Source: Calendula officinalis (Eukaryota > Streptophyta > Magnoliopsida > Asterales > Asteraceae). Taken from it: DNA of 64,000 bases. The translations under genes were made by a program, and so were the position numbers. Location: NCBI GenBank assembly GCA_963853835.1, contig OY970820.1, positions 20,019,873-20,083,872 of the forward strand, read 5' to 3'. Below the pieces are notes generated by a model. It had not been told where the DNA came from, ran no database searches, and worked only from the letters and a program-made list of their open reading frames with translations. Positions 24,545 to 37,152 of this stretch are shown in pieces (within the stretch, counting starts at the first letter, position 1; each line of letters opens with the position of its first letter).

Positions 24545-24860
24545 GATATGGTGGCACTTCTTATGCGGAATGGTTAATATGGTTTAATAATTTTCATGTT
24601 CCTTCTAAATGCAAAATTGTGTTGGAAGGTGTTTTGTACCTTATATGGAAGCGAATGTGAAAATTTTCTTTTATTTGATTCAATTATCTTAAAATGACGG
24701 TTATGTTTAATGTTATTTCTTGTACTTTCAATTGGTGTAGGTCTAGATGTAAAGTAAATTTTAGTTAGGTAGATTGGTTAAGATACACTTATGCTTATAA
24801 CTTTGTAATCATGTTGCTTCAAGCTTCTTGTTAGTGTTTTAATATAATCGCTGTTAAAAA
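24545..24860 (+). pseudogene. LINE 3'-end remnant
   Basis: Broken plus-strand frames read like the C-terminal end of a plant LINE ORF2: VPSKCKIVLEGVLYLIWK, then WCRSRCKVNF and a DWL motif. Stops interrupt it. The rest of 23683-25409 shows no gene or clear element. Confidence 0.45.
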
Positions 24861-25409
24861 AACTCATAAAGTATAGGTTGTATTGGCGTTGGTGTATAAC
24901 TTGTGCCCATATATTCAAGACAATTATTATATTAAGACCTCGTTGAATGCGTTAAAATATCATTTAACAATCAAAGATAAAGTTGAAGAAAGTTAAGGTA
25001 GTCATTGACACTCGTTATTTAGTTATATGAAGCCCATCGAGCGACATACTTAGGGAGTGAAGCTTGTCAAGTAGCTGCATTGGGTAATAGTTTCCTTCGG
25101 TCCTTCCCATATGCTTTCATCCACTCTCATAAAAGATCGAGACAATTTCTTTTATCTTTGAGATCATTAGATGACATTTAATGTATGCATAATACATTGA
25201 CCAACTGATCAAGACAAAAAAAAAACCAACCACACTTTTTTGTTTTTGTTTTTAAGGCGCATGTTTGTCGGGAAAGTACAAACATGTGAAAACTTTGTGT
25301 TGTCCAATGAGAAGATGACACAACAAAAGAGAGAAGCTAATCAAGTCATATTTTAATATAAATACACCATTCAACACCCGAAGTAAATAATCTTGACTAT
25401 GTTATTTTA

Positions 25410-28127
25410 CTAGCGTGTTTTACCCGCGCGTTGCTGCGGGGATTTTTATATAATACACGAAAGATTATTTACACTGAATTTTACATGACATCCTAAAAGA
25501 TTATATACATTAATAAGTGTTTGTGTTATTCATATAATATGAAAAAGATTATATATTGACTTTTACATGACACCCAAAACATGATTTACATTACTGTGTG
25601 TTATCAGCTTCGTGCTTTAGTGATCTTCATGGCATTGCTAGAAACATTAAAACCTGAAATGTGAAAGTCCGAATAAGAGTGATGTCCAAATTCATAAAAT
25701 TAAAATGGCGATAAGAAAGTTTCCAAGCAAGTGAAATTAAGCCTGAATTGACATTTAACTCGTTCAATTGATAGTAACATAACTCAATTACATAGCAAAA
25801 TTAATTCATTAAATTGACTTTTTTGACCTTAAGTCATCCAATCTTAAATTAACGGCAACCACAACTCATATAGAAAGCAGCCTAAGTAAGATCTAAAATA
25901 ACATTAAATCGTTTAATTGACATCATCCTAACTCAATTAGGCAGCAACCTTAAATCATTCAATTGCCTTTGAATAGCAACAGGCAACCTAAAGGAATAGA
26001 ACAATAACAGCAACATAAGGTCAATAAGACAGCAGCAGTCAACCTAAAGAAATAAAACATCAGATTTGTTTCGACACGGTCTAAGAACAGAGGACAAATG
26101 TATTGCTGAAACAAAAGACCCTTTGTTATTAAACATGTATAAGCATAAATTTTGAGAAAATAAGGGGTAAATATACTTTACAATTTTGCATTAGCTTATA
26201 TGATTAAGTTGTACTAATTAATATGATTATAGATTTATACATGTAGGCGGTATTAAAAATCAAAAGGGTCAAGGGTGAATTTGGTTCTCATGTTGATATT
26301 TTTTTTACCCAGCCCGACAAAACCGACAGTCATCATTAGGTCGGATATCGGGATTGTTTTGCTTGCTTTTATCAGGTTTTGGGTTGACCTGATTAGACCC
26401 GATTGAAGATTAAAGATTTGTTTCCTTTAAAATTAAGATGGAGTATGTTTTTTGGTGGGCTTTTTCATCTTCACAGTATGTTTTTTTCCAGTTGCTAGTT
26501 AAGAAATCAGTTGACTAATAACTCTAATTTGGGTCTTAAAATTTACCTCTAAGAAAACTGAGCTTCTGAAGGAAATTCTGAAAGTACAAAGACTGTTTTG
26601 TGACAGCAATGAGAAGCTGAAACAATGTTCTATGCAGAAATCACCTAAAAAGAATCATAATAAAAAACCAAATGAAAAGTTGAGAGTTAGTATGATTTAA
26701 TTCAACGCACATATAATTCATCACACAGTGAGAGTTGGTCATTAATATTTTTGGATGGCTTAATAATATGTGGTGTTAATTGATGTATGTACATATTTGC
26801 AGAAACAACAAATGGTACATGAGTCATTTAACAATTGGGTGATGTTCAGTTTGCTTCAATGGATTTTATTGAGAGAGAATAGCTTAAATTTTTGGATGGT
26901 CAAAAACAATCTTTTGTTATTTTATTGGAGTTTACTATAACAGGATACTCTAAAAATGATGGTATAAAATATTAAGTTATCCAAAAATCAATGAACTAAA
27001 ATTAGGGTACTTTTAAGGTAATAAATGGTTGATTGGTAGGCATTCATGGCTGCAAAAACCATGTTTCAGTTATTGTTTTTGCTTAAAATATAATATTGTA
27101 GTTAAAACAAAATCAAATATACAGTGTAAGATGAAGTAAAAAAATTAATGAGAAAGTAGAACAGTGCATACCTCAACCGTGCTTCCTTTTGGATTTCAAT
27201 CAGAGCCTAAAATATCAAAGATCTGAACTTTGAAATATTAAATTACCAATTTATATGAATAAAAACCGGTTAGATCTGCAAAAAGTTGAAAATTAAAAAG
27301 ACAAAACTCAAAAGAAAGAAGTGATGGATGAAGCTTTACCTTCACAGGGAAGGACTGTAATTCCTCATTGAGACTGGCAAGTGTAATACCGAAATCTGAA
27401 CCCCCAAATTCGAGAAACACGGTGAAGGTTAGTAGAAGAAGGTCACCTGCAATCGATGTTGTAGGGAAGAAACACCTGAATCGAAAATAACCTGAATAAA
27501 CCCGAATTTTGAAAGTAAATAAATCCCAAAATCGAAAACAAAACTTCAAAACGGAAAAGATTAAAAAATAACCTGGTGAATCAAGAACACCTGTAAGCCC
27601 TAACTGAAAAGTAAGGAAACTCATGACGGTAAGAACGAAGGCCAAAATCGAAAACAAAACTTCAAAACCGAAAAGATAAGAAGATAACCTGAAGAAGTAG
27701 GTGAATCAAGAACACCTGTAAGCCCTAACTGAGAAGTAAGGAAACTCATGACGGCAAGAACGAAGCTGGCCTTGTAGGTAGGATGTAGGTAGACTCATAT
27801 GGCAAACATTGGGCGATTTACTCAAGCATGAGGTGTTAATGGCAGAGGTAGCTGGCAAGAATGGGGAGATTAAAGGAAGAATAACGCAAGTCGGTGGAAT
27901 GCGGTGGTGATCTGTAAGCAAGCAGGAGGTGGATTTCGTATATAATGGACACGAATGATTTCAGAAAGCATGAGCTGGTGGTGATGGAGATGAATTTTGT
28001 GTGTAGCAGACACCGAACTGAAAAAGGAGGAGGTGGCAAAAATCCGTAGTAGACATTAACCGGAGAAGGAGGTGGAACAGATCCAACGGAATCGTCACTA
28101 TTCATTCAATGTAAAATGTGTTATAAA
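25410..28127 (-). mobile_element. Non-autonomous Helitron
   Basis: The 3' end is at left: CTAG on the minus strand at 25413-25410, next to host A on the plus strand. It is preceded by a hairpin of the type CCCGC..GCGGG (plus strand TTTACCCGCGCGTTGCTGCGGGG). The 5' end abuts the next Helitron at 28128, so the exact boundary is uncertain. No Rep/helicase is present. Near 27530-27765 there is a direct duplication of about 115 bp. A minus-strand open stretch at 27238-27657 has no recognisable family and is not called as a gene. Confidence 0.65.
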
Positions 28128-29888
28128 CTAGTGGGTTTACCCGCGCGTTGCGGCGGGGAATTTTCTTATTTACTGAACAGATTGTTTGCTTATATTAAGT
28201 AAACTTTGTTGTACTTGAACTATACAATTTGGTATGACTAAGTATGTATAGGAACCAAACGATACATATTAAGATGCTATATCATCTTATAAGTTAATAT
28301 GTTATACATATTATGCTATACATAATATGATATGCATACTTTAAAATTTGTTGTAATTAAACTGATCTGAGATCTATTAAACTAACCCAATCTTTATGTA
28401 TTTAATACCAGTCTTACTTTGGTGTCTACTTTAAAATTTATAACCTATTAGCAGGAGGAATTTTTTTTTTACTGGGTATCCAAACGATTAAGCCAACTAA
28501 AATTTATTCTCTAGTTGCCCTATTCCGGAAGAAAATGCAAACGGGTCAAGGTGGCCCGTTTGGCACCGGAAGCGAAATATGACCCATTATGCATGTATGT
28601 AAAACGTCGGTTTCACCACCTCCAAGTTTTATCATCTTAAGTCAAGATGCTATTCATCTTTGTTGTAACCTGTCCTTTTTAGGAACCGAGAAAACTTATC
28701 AAACGGTCATCTAACCTGGTTAGGATCAGAACCATAAATTCTCAATCGACAAATTAAACGATTTGCAAACTTATAAGTACAATTACCTAAATACCTAACA
28801 CATAACTCCTTTAAGCTCCTTAAATAACTAACTCTTAGCACCAGTTTTTACTCTTCTAAGTCAATCAGCAACCAAATTTATAGCAACCCAAAATGAATTA
28901 GACACAAACCTAAATTAGACATAAAGTGGGCTTAAATGATAATCAAACTATCATATAAGAAATCTATTTAATAAATTCCTAAAGTCTGCTTCAGCCATTC
29001 AGACCACAATATTAGCATCGTGTCAACAGAAATAGTAGTTTAAACCTCGACAGTTCTAATTTCCATGTTCAAGCTCATATATAGTTGATGTAATAAGTTT
29101 TGCATTCCAAATCAACAACATAAACCCTATCCTGTACCTATTAAAATTCGAATTTATGTTACATAGACTATGCATATGTCCAACCTATCAAATTGTTTTA
29201 GACTATCATAAATATGAATTTGAAAATTAGTTTAATGGAGCAATCTGAAGAAATTTAAACATCAATATAAGAAGATACGTACTCATAGTAGTTCCAGTTA
29301 GTTAGAAAATAAGAATTCCTCAAATCCCCAATTCTTCTTTGTCGTCACCTAACTGAATGGAACCCTAGAATCATGTCCGTATTCATAATCAACAAAACTT
29401 GAAGAAATAAGGTTACCCAATTGTTTAAAGAGTATTAGGAGACTGAAACTTACCTGAAGAAGATTCCATGAATATGATGTGAATGGAAATCCAACTGATA
29501 ACAGGTATGATTGGAAGCCTAGTTCAAAAGTGAGAAACCCAAAACTAAAAGTAAAAACTTTGAAAGGAATAATAAAAAGTTACCTGATGAATGAAGGAGA
29601 AGGATGAGTAAGAATGGTCATGTTTCGGTAGGAAGTGGGTTTAGATCGGCAAGAAGAGGCGGTGGGATGCGTTGAGAATTGAGATTGATAAGCAGGAGGT
29701 GGATATCTGAAGCAGGAGGTGGTTACAAAAAAGGATTTAGTATATAGTAACCTGGTGGTGGCAATTGAAGCAGGAGGTGGTTGAAGCACGTACGAACGAT
29801 TTTTGTAAGGAGGAGCTGGCAAAGATCAAACGGTAGAGTCACTATTCATTCCTTTGTCAAATGTAGTATAGTTAATGTGTTATATAGA
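28128..29888 (-). mobile_element. Non-autonomous Helitron, same family
   Basis: The 3' end CTAG is at left, with the hairpin unit ACCCGCGCGTTGCGGCGGGG just inside. The 5' end on the minus strand is TCTATATAACACATT, preceded by A. Near its 5' end it shares AGTCACTATTCATTC with the neighbouring copy. The right part holds several GCAGGAGGTGG repeats. No transposition gene. Confidence 0.7.
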
Positions 29889-30772
29889 TAATAATTACCT
29901 AATATACAATTTCGAACTCGGTGAATAGTACGTATCCCATTAGATTTATGACACGTGGTTTTCTTTCTTCCTTGTAGATGAGTCGATGAGAACTAGATAT
30001 CTTAATATATAATTAGGTACTTGGTGACACGTGTATTGCTTTTTTTTTTTTTTTTTTTTTGCTGTGGATGAGAATTACATTTTTAAATAATAATATATTT
30101 ATTTATATCTTAATGTTCCATTTATTGTAATTTAGTGGCATCGAATCTCTATTAACTATACATTTTTATTTATCCTAACTTTCACTTTAATCTTTTACCT
30201 CAAAAAAAATGAAACTTTAAATATATAACTGTAGTATAATTCCTCCGATTTAAAATAAGTGATACAATTTATATTTTATCAATTTCAAAATAAGTTATAT
30301 ATTTTGATAATTTATCTTATTTGATAAAATATAACGGAGCCCACATCCTCAAAATATTTCATTTAATATAGTGACATAACTTATTTATAATCACATTTAA
30401 TTTTAAAAATTATTAACCTAACTTTATTCAAGATTTGTAGTACTTATCCTTCACTAACTAACCATTTTAATCAAATATAACCCATATTTATTATTTTTTC
30501 TTCAAAAAGTATGAAACTAATAATATATCACTTACTTTAAAACATATGAAATATCAATTTTCATAATGTGACATTTATTTATTCCGTATATTTGCAATTT
30601 TTACATACACTATATTGCTAAAATTGGTACGTGATATTAACACAAAATAAATGATGCGAGCATGTATATAACTAATAAATTGGATACGATAAACAGGATT
30701 CATTTATATAGTTAGATATTACTAGATTGAATAATGATTTAGAATTCATTTATATAGTTAGATATTACTAAA
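29889..30772. other. Intergenic, very AT-rich, degraded Stowaway-like MITE
   Basis: From about 30240 to 30545, CCTCCGATTTAAAATAAGTGATAC and its rough inverse repeat the pattern of the clear Stowaway at 55066, but degraded. At 30700-30777 a 45-bp tandem duplication (ATTCATTTATATAGTTAG) is the site into which the Copia element inserted. No gene. Confidence 0.45.
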
Positions 30773-30777
30773 TTGAA

Positions 30778-31419
30778 TGTTGGAATAAAATCACAGATTA
30801 ACTTATTACTGATGCTGCAGTTAGTACTGATCATAAGTTATTACTGATGATGACTATGGTTGATACTGATGGGGTAGAATTACTTACTACTGATGAGTTG
30901 ATAATGGTGAAGACTGTAACTTAGTTACTACTGATCAAGGCACAGAGTGAAGATACTACTGATCAATAGTAGTTATTACTGACGATGGTTTTGGACTTAC
31001 TACTGGTCACCAGACTTACTACTGACGTTGCATATTTACTACTGGTGATTAGTTTTACTACTGATACGCGTTTATGGAACATATCAAGTCCGAGATCTTC
31101 GCAGAAATAGTTATAGAATGTAATTCAATGTATATCTTTATAATTCGGATGTAAATCAAGTCCTAGAATAACTAGGGTAAATAGTTAGGCTTCAAGGACT
31201 ATTATAAATAGTTCCATACGAATTGTAAACGTACGTGTGTATTGTTAATCGATAATATACATTAAAGCTTTTTGTGAAACTGTGTTCTTAATATTTTCGC
31301 ATATTGTTTTACAGTTCATTGTTCTTAATATATTGATATAGTGTTGATCCGATGCAACTTCTATTATCAATTAGATCTAAAGGTGTTTATTAACTCTTCT
31401 TAGTTAATCGATCCTGACA
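30778..31419 (+). repeat. 5' LTR of the Copia element
   Basis: TGTTGGAATAAAA to CCTGACA. A TATA box TATAAATAG is at 31203-31211. The U3 upstream of it (30800-31070) holds about a dozen TACTGRT words, many as TTACTACTGRT. Confidence 0.93.
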
Positions 31420-31420
31420 A

Positions 31421-31434
31421 GTGGTATCAGAGCT
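31421..31434 (+). other. Primer-binding site of the Copia element
   Basis: GTGGTATCAGAGC directly follows the 5' LTR. It matches the initiator tRNA-Met 3' end used by most plant Copia elements. Confidence 0.9.
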
Positions 31435-31508
31435 TATTGGTTCTAGATCTACGATTTTTTTAAGAACAACAAAAAGTTTTAGTCTTTGAAACACACACAT
31501 TATTAATC

Positions 31509-33506
31509 ATGACTGATAATAATGAAAGCACTCAAGCTAATAAAATCCCTATACTCACTCCCAATAACTTTGGGATGTGGAAGAATCGTATTAAGCAATA
31601 CATGCTTATTACTGATTATTCCATGTGGGAAGTTGTCATTGAAGGAAACAAAACTGGTCCGGCTCAAGCTAGCAGTTCTGCAACTGAAGCAGACAAACTC
31701 AAATGTGAGAAGGAGAAGAAAGACAGAGGAATCGAACTCAAAACTCTGAGCACTCTCCTACTGGCCATTCCTAATGACTATCAACATCTCTTTGTTGAAT
31801 ATGATGACGCAAAGGTGCTGTGGCAAGCACTAGAGAAGAGATTCGTTGGCACCAAGAGCACCAAGAGGAACATGAAGTCTGTTCTCAAGCAAGACTATGA
31901 AAACTTCAAAGGAAAGCCCAATGAGACACTCACACAAGTGTTTGACAGATTCAACAAGCTAATTGGTGAACTTAACCAGGTTGGGGTTAAGATGGATCAA
32001 GAAGATGTTAACATGAAGTTCCTAAGGTCTCTTAGTGAAGAATGGGCCATGTACACAGTGATATACAGACAGAGAGATGCACTAGAAGAAAAGGAGTTAG
32101 ATGAACTCTACAATGATCTCAGAGTATTTAAAACTGAGGTAAATCAAAAGAACCCTTCTATTTCTTCTAATAATGCTGCATTTGTATCTAGTACAGGTCA
32201 AGGTCAAGAAACTGCCACAGGAAAGGCTGCAGATTGTGAAGATGCTGCAAGAGAATCCTTTTTCACTAGTCACGTGCATACTGCACTAATTAGTGATGAT
32301 TTGGAACAATTGAATCCTGATGATCTTGAGGAGATGGATCTCAAATGGCAGATGGCTATGCTGAGCCTGAGAACCAAAAGGTTCTTAAAAAGGACTGGTA
32401 GGACAAGTCTCAACTACAACAAAGGTGACAAAGCTGGATTTGACAAAACTAAAGTCAAATGCTACAACTGTAACAATCTTGGTCACTTTGCAAAAGAATG
32501 TCCTCAGCCAGACAAAAGATCAAAATCAACTGCTCTTGTTTCACAACAAGGCCAAGGCTATGACTGGAGCTTCCAAGCAGAAGAGCATGCTCAAAATCAA
32601 GCTCTTATGGCCTTTACTGATAGCAAATCTGAGGTAAAACCTAAACCTTGCACTTCTGAATGTATTAAAATTGTTAAAAATTTAGAAAAAGAAAACACTA
32701 AATTAAATGAAGACTTAGCAAAAGCTTTAAGAAGAAATTATGAATTTGATGGTGTGATTGCTGATCAAGAACACCAGATAAAGGTGTACCAGATGATTGA
32801 TCAAAGGATAAAGGAAGAACTGCTTCAAGCTGTAGATGAGAAAGATTTCTATGAATTAAAAAATAAAGAATTAACAAGTAAATTAGAAGAATGTCAACTT
32901 GAAATTGAACAAAATAAATTGACAATTAAGAAATTTGAAAGAAGCACTAAAATTCTTGATGAATTAACTCATAATCAAACTACAGAAAAAGTTGTTCATG
33001 GGGTGGGATATCATGCTGTACCACCTCCATATAAATTCATTCTTCCACTCAAAAACAGTTCAGAAAGAATAATAAATGAATTAAAAAATGAAAATCAAAC
33101 TGAATCTAATAATGAAACATCTGAATCAAATGATTTTTCTGATGATGATAGAACTACAAACTCAATTGAATTTACAATTTATCAAACTGAAACTACAAAC
33201 TCAATTGATACAAGTTTTCACACAGCACAAAGTCCAAATGAATCTCCTAAGTATGATGCAGAAAATATACCAAAAATTTTAAAAAGGGGAAATCAAAGAA
33301 ACAGGAATCAACTCTTAGAACAAAGAAAAACCATAAGGGCTAAAGATAATAAATTAAACTGTGTTATTTGCAACAAAGTAAATCATTTAGCAAAGGATTG
33401 TCACTTTAATCCAACAAATTGTAAAGAGTTTAAAGAATTTAAAAATTTTAAAGAAACAGCAAAAACACAAAAGTTAAAAGATACTACTGGTCCTTCAGTA
33501 GTGTAA
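31509..33506 (+). CDS. Copia Gag
   Basis: 665 residues. The UBN2/gag_2 domain begins at the N-terminus (LTPNNFGMWKNRIKQYM, then FVGTKSTKRN and LRSLSEEWAMYTVIYR). A CCHC zinc knuckle, CYNCNNLGHFAKEC, lies near residue 315. A coiled-coil-like Glu/Lys-rich region follows, then a second partial knuckle-like CVICNKVNHLAKDC near residue 618. The frame stops at 33504-33506 inside TTGPSVV-type linker sequence. Downstream frames to 34053 continue the linker, so a frameshift or stop separates gag from pol. Confidence 0.88.
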   Translation: MTDNNESTQANKIPILTPNNFGMWKNRIKQYMLITDYSMWEVVIEGNKTGPAQASSSATEADKLKCEKEKKDRGIELKTLSTLLLAIPNDYQHLFVEYDDAKVLWQALEKRFVGTKSTKRNMKSVLKQDYENFKGKPNETLTQVFDRFNKLIGELNQVGVKMDQEDVNMKFLRSLSEEWAMYTVIYRQRDALEEKELDELYNDLRVFKTEVNQKNPSISSNNAAFVSSTGQGQETATGKAADCEDAARESFFTSHVHTALISDDLEQLNPDDLEEMDLKWQMAMLSLRTKRFLKRTGRTSLNYNKGDKAGFDKTKVKCYNCNNLGHFAKECPQPDKRSKSTALVSQQGQGYDWSFQAEEHAQNQALMAFTDSKSEVKPKPCTSECIKIVKNLEKENTKLNEDLAKALRRNYEFDGVIADQEHQIKVYQMIDQRIKEELLQAVDEKDFYELKNKELTSKLEECQLEIEQNKLTIKKFERSTKILDELTHNQTTEKVVHGVGYHAVPPPYKFILPLKNSSERIINELKNENQTESNNETSESNDFSDDDRTTNSIEFTIYQTETTNSIDTSFHTAQSPNESPKYDAENIPKILKRGNQRNRNQLLEQRKTIRAKDNKLNCVICNKVNHLAKDCHFNPTNCKEFKEFKNFKETAKTQKLKDTTGPSVV

Positions 33507-34068
33507 ATAAAACAAAAACTCCAATTGCTGAAACACCAAAATTTAGAAGAAGTGCATCAAGGTTTGTGCAAAGCAGAAGAGTTGGAAGCCCAAAGAACAG
33601 CAATTACTTCAAGAACAATGGAAAATCCAATCAAAATAAGCAATATTTTAAATTTTCCAACACCAGTAAAAACTTTAACAATTTTACTACTGGTGTTAAC
33701 CCTAATTATAATGCTGTCTGGTACCAGTACAAAAACACTACTTGTAACAACCCTAATTTCAAAAATACTACTGCTACCAAACCAAATTTTCAAAACACTA
33801 CTGGTCAATCTAAATATGGTAAGTACCCAAATACTACTGGTCCATCAGTAGTAAAGTATTCAAAGGCTAAAAACAATGGGTATAGACCAAGATCAGTAGT
33901 AAACTAGGACAAATCTAAAAGGTCAGTAGTAAAACAGAACACCAGTACTAAAAAGGTATGGGTACCAAAAATGTTTAAGGTTAACTGTTCTAAATCTGAT
34001 TTCTCAAAGGAGGAACCCAAGACATATAAGGCTTGGGTTCCCAAAATTAACTAACCTTTTACTTCCTT

Positions 34069-37000
34069 GTGCAGAGCATACAGATCCCTGAAGAAGGTAG
34101 AACATGGCACATTGATAGTGGATGCTCAAGGCACATGACTGGAAATCTGCAAATTCTTAAAGATTTCAAGTTATTTGATGGAGGTTATGTAGCTTTTGGT
34201 GAGAACCCAAGGGGAGGTAAGATTACAGGTAAAGGTACTGTTACTAATGGCAAAATTACCTTTGATGATGTATTTTATGTAGCTGAGCTAAAATACAATC
34301 TAGTCAGTGTCTCTCAAGTTTGTGATAAAAAGAATAAAATTCTTTTCACAGACATTGAGTGCATCATTCTTTCTCCTGACTTTATTTTAGATGAAAAATA
34401 TGTTGTTTTAAGAACTCCAAGGAGAAACAATGTGTATTGCCTAGATATAGGGGGAGAACTCATTTCTTCAAATGAGGTCAACTGCTTTATATCCAAGGTA
34501 AACACCACTGAATCAGAACTATGACATAGAAGGATGTGTCACACTAATTTTAAAAACATGAACAATTTAGTAAAAAGAAATTTGGTCATTGGACTACCTC
34601 AAAAACAATTCATGTGTGATCATCATTGTGTTGCATGCCTAAAAGGTAAACAACACAAGACTTCTCATAAGTCCAAATCTGTGAACTCTATTTCTGTTCC
34701 TTTACAACTCTTACATATGGACCTATTTGGACCTACAAATGTAATGAGTATTGGAAAGAAACAATATTGTCTTGTTATTACTGATGACTTTTCCAGATAT
34801 ACATGGGTTTTCTTTCTCAGTACAAAGGATGAAACAAGTGAACTCATCAAGAACTTAGTTGTTAAACTGGAAAATACATATGATCAAAAAGTTAAAGCCA
34901 TAAGATGTGATAATGGCACAAAATTTAAAAATGCTAACTTAATTAATTTTTGTAATCTTAAAGGTATTGACAGGCAATACAGCTCTCCTAGAACTCCTCA
35001 ACAAAATGGTGTAGCTGAAAGAAGAAATAGAACCATCATTGAAGCAGCAAGATCAATGCTAGCAGATTCAAAGTTACCAATCACTTTTTGGGCTGAAGCT
35101 GTTAATACTGCCTGTTATGTTCAAAACAGAGTATTAATAGTGAAGCCACATTATAAAACACCATATGAACTTTTTAATAAAAGAAAACCTTCTATAAGCT
35201 TTTTAAAATCATTTGGTTGTCCTTGTACTATTCTGATTACAAGAGAACAAATTGGTAAGTTTGACTGCAAAGCTGATGATGGAATCTTTGTGGGATACTC
35301 TACTCAAAGCAAATCATACAGAGTGTTCAACAAGAGATTAAGGATAATTGAAGAAAGCATCAATGTATCCTTTAATGAAAATGTTTCTAATGAACAAGGA
35401 AATGGTCCAGATTGGCTATTTAACATAGACAATTTAACCAAATCCTTTAATTCTAACATGGATTTAAATGCAGGAGATTCAAATTGTCATACTCAAAAGG
35501 AAGGAACATCATCTGTTAATACTGGTCAAGAAGAGATGAGATACATAGTAGTTGACACTGCTCCTACAGTTAATACTGAGAACAGTAATAACTCAAATTC
35601 TGGAAGCAGTAGTAACTCTGAGAATGAGGACAGTAGTAATTCAAATACTACTGGTACCAGTAATAGTACTCAAAATACTAGTGGTCCTAGCAATAACCTA
35701 AATTCTCAAGATACTACTGATCCCAGTAACAACAATGATACTACTGATCTTAATGAAGACAATAACAGTAGCAATTCTGACCAAGATGATGATGAACCTA
35801 ACATCAATAACAATGAAGGATCTCTAGATGAGCAAATGCCTGAGACAAATGAGTCCAATCTTGAAAATCAACTAGTGGTTGATAGAGCTACAACAACAAG
35901 GACTCAGAAGAACCATCCATTAGACCTTGTTCTAAGTGATGTTAACTCACCACTGCAAACAAGAAGCAAATTAAACAAAAGCTTAACTGCAAACATGTGT
36001 AATACAAATTTAATTGCTAATGAATGTATGTTTGAATGCTTTCTGTCTCAGGATGAACCAAAGAAGATTCAACAAGCAATGAAGGACTCAAACTGGATTG
36101 AGGCAATGCAAGAAGAACTCCTTCAATTCAAATTACAAGCTGTTTGGACACTTGTGCCTCTACCTAAAGGAAAAAGAGCCATTGGAACAAGGTGGATCTT
36201 TAGAAACAAGAAAGAAGAAAGAGGTATAGTAATCAAGAACAAAGCCAGACTTGTAGCCCAAGGATACACTCAAGAAGAAGGAATAGACTATGATGAAGTA
36301 TATGCTCATGTTGCTAGAATTGAAGCAATAAGAATATTCTTAGCATATGCTTCATTCAAAAGGTTCAAAGTCTATCAAATGGATGTGAAGAGTGCATTCC
36401 TATATGGGAAGATTGAAGAAGAGGTCTATGTATGCCAACCTCCAGGTTTTGAAGATCCAAAACATGGTGATTATGTGTTTAAATTAGATAAAGCTCTGTA
36501 TGGCCTACATCAGGCACCAAGAGCATAGTATGATACATTGTCATCATACTTATTAAAGAATAATTTTAAAAGAGGAGCCACTGACAAAACTTTATTTACA
36601 AAGAAAGTCAAAGATGATATACTACTGGTACAAATCTATGTAGATGATATTATATTTGGGTCAACCAATGATTTATTATGTAAAGAATTTGAAGAACTGA
36701 TGCAAATTAAATTCAAAATGAGCTCTATGGGTCCAATGAACTTCTTCCTTGGTCTCCAAGTAAATCAAAGAACAGATGGTATTTTGATAAACCAATCTAA
36801 ATATGTTAAAGACATCTTGGAGAAGTTTGATATGAAAGACTGCAAGAGTGCAAGTACACCAATGGAAACACACAAACACCTACATCCTGATATTGAGGGG
36901 GAGGATGTAGATGAACACTTATATAGATCAATGATAGGCTCTTTGATGTACTTAACTGCATCAAGACCTGACATTATGTATAGTGTTTGTGTGTGTGCAA

Positions 37001-37147
37001 GATATCAAGCAAGACCTAAAGAACTACACTTGCAGGCTGTCAAAAGAATATTCAGATACTTGAAAGGCAAACCATCACTTGGTCTATGGTATCCACATGA
37101 TTCACCCTTTGAACTCATAGCCTACACAGATAGTGACTATGGAGGTG
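34069..37147 (+). pseudogene. Copia pol, part 1 (protease, integrase, RT), broken by two stops
   Basis: The protease motif DSGCSRHMTG is at the start. A TGA at 34522-34524 falls where the family has Trp of the integrase zinc-binding region. The integrase core follows with HMDLFGPTN, RCDNGTKF and TPQQNGVAERRNRT. A Ser/Thr/Asn-rich linker (35460-35880) comes next. RT follows, from NWIEAMQEELLQF, with RWIFRNKK and ARLVAQGYTQ. A TAG at 36526-36528 replaces another conserved Trp (after HQAPRA). RT then continues with the catalytic YVDDIIFGS near 36640 and SRPDIMYSV. RNase H begins YTDSDYGG and is cut by a solo LTR at 37153. Confidence 0.88.
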
Positions 37148-37152
37148 AATGT

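Noticed and set aside
27238..27657. 139-codon minus-strand open frame
   Set aside because: No recognisable family, low complexity, covers a duplicated non-coding segment of a Helitron.
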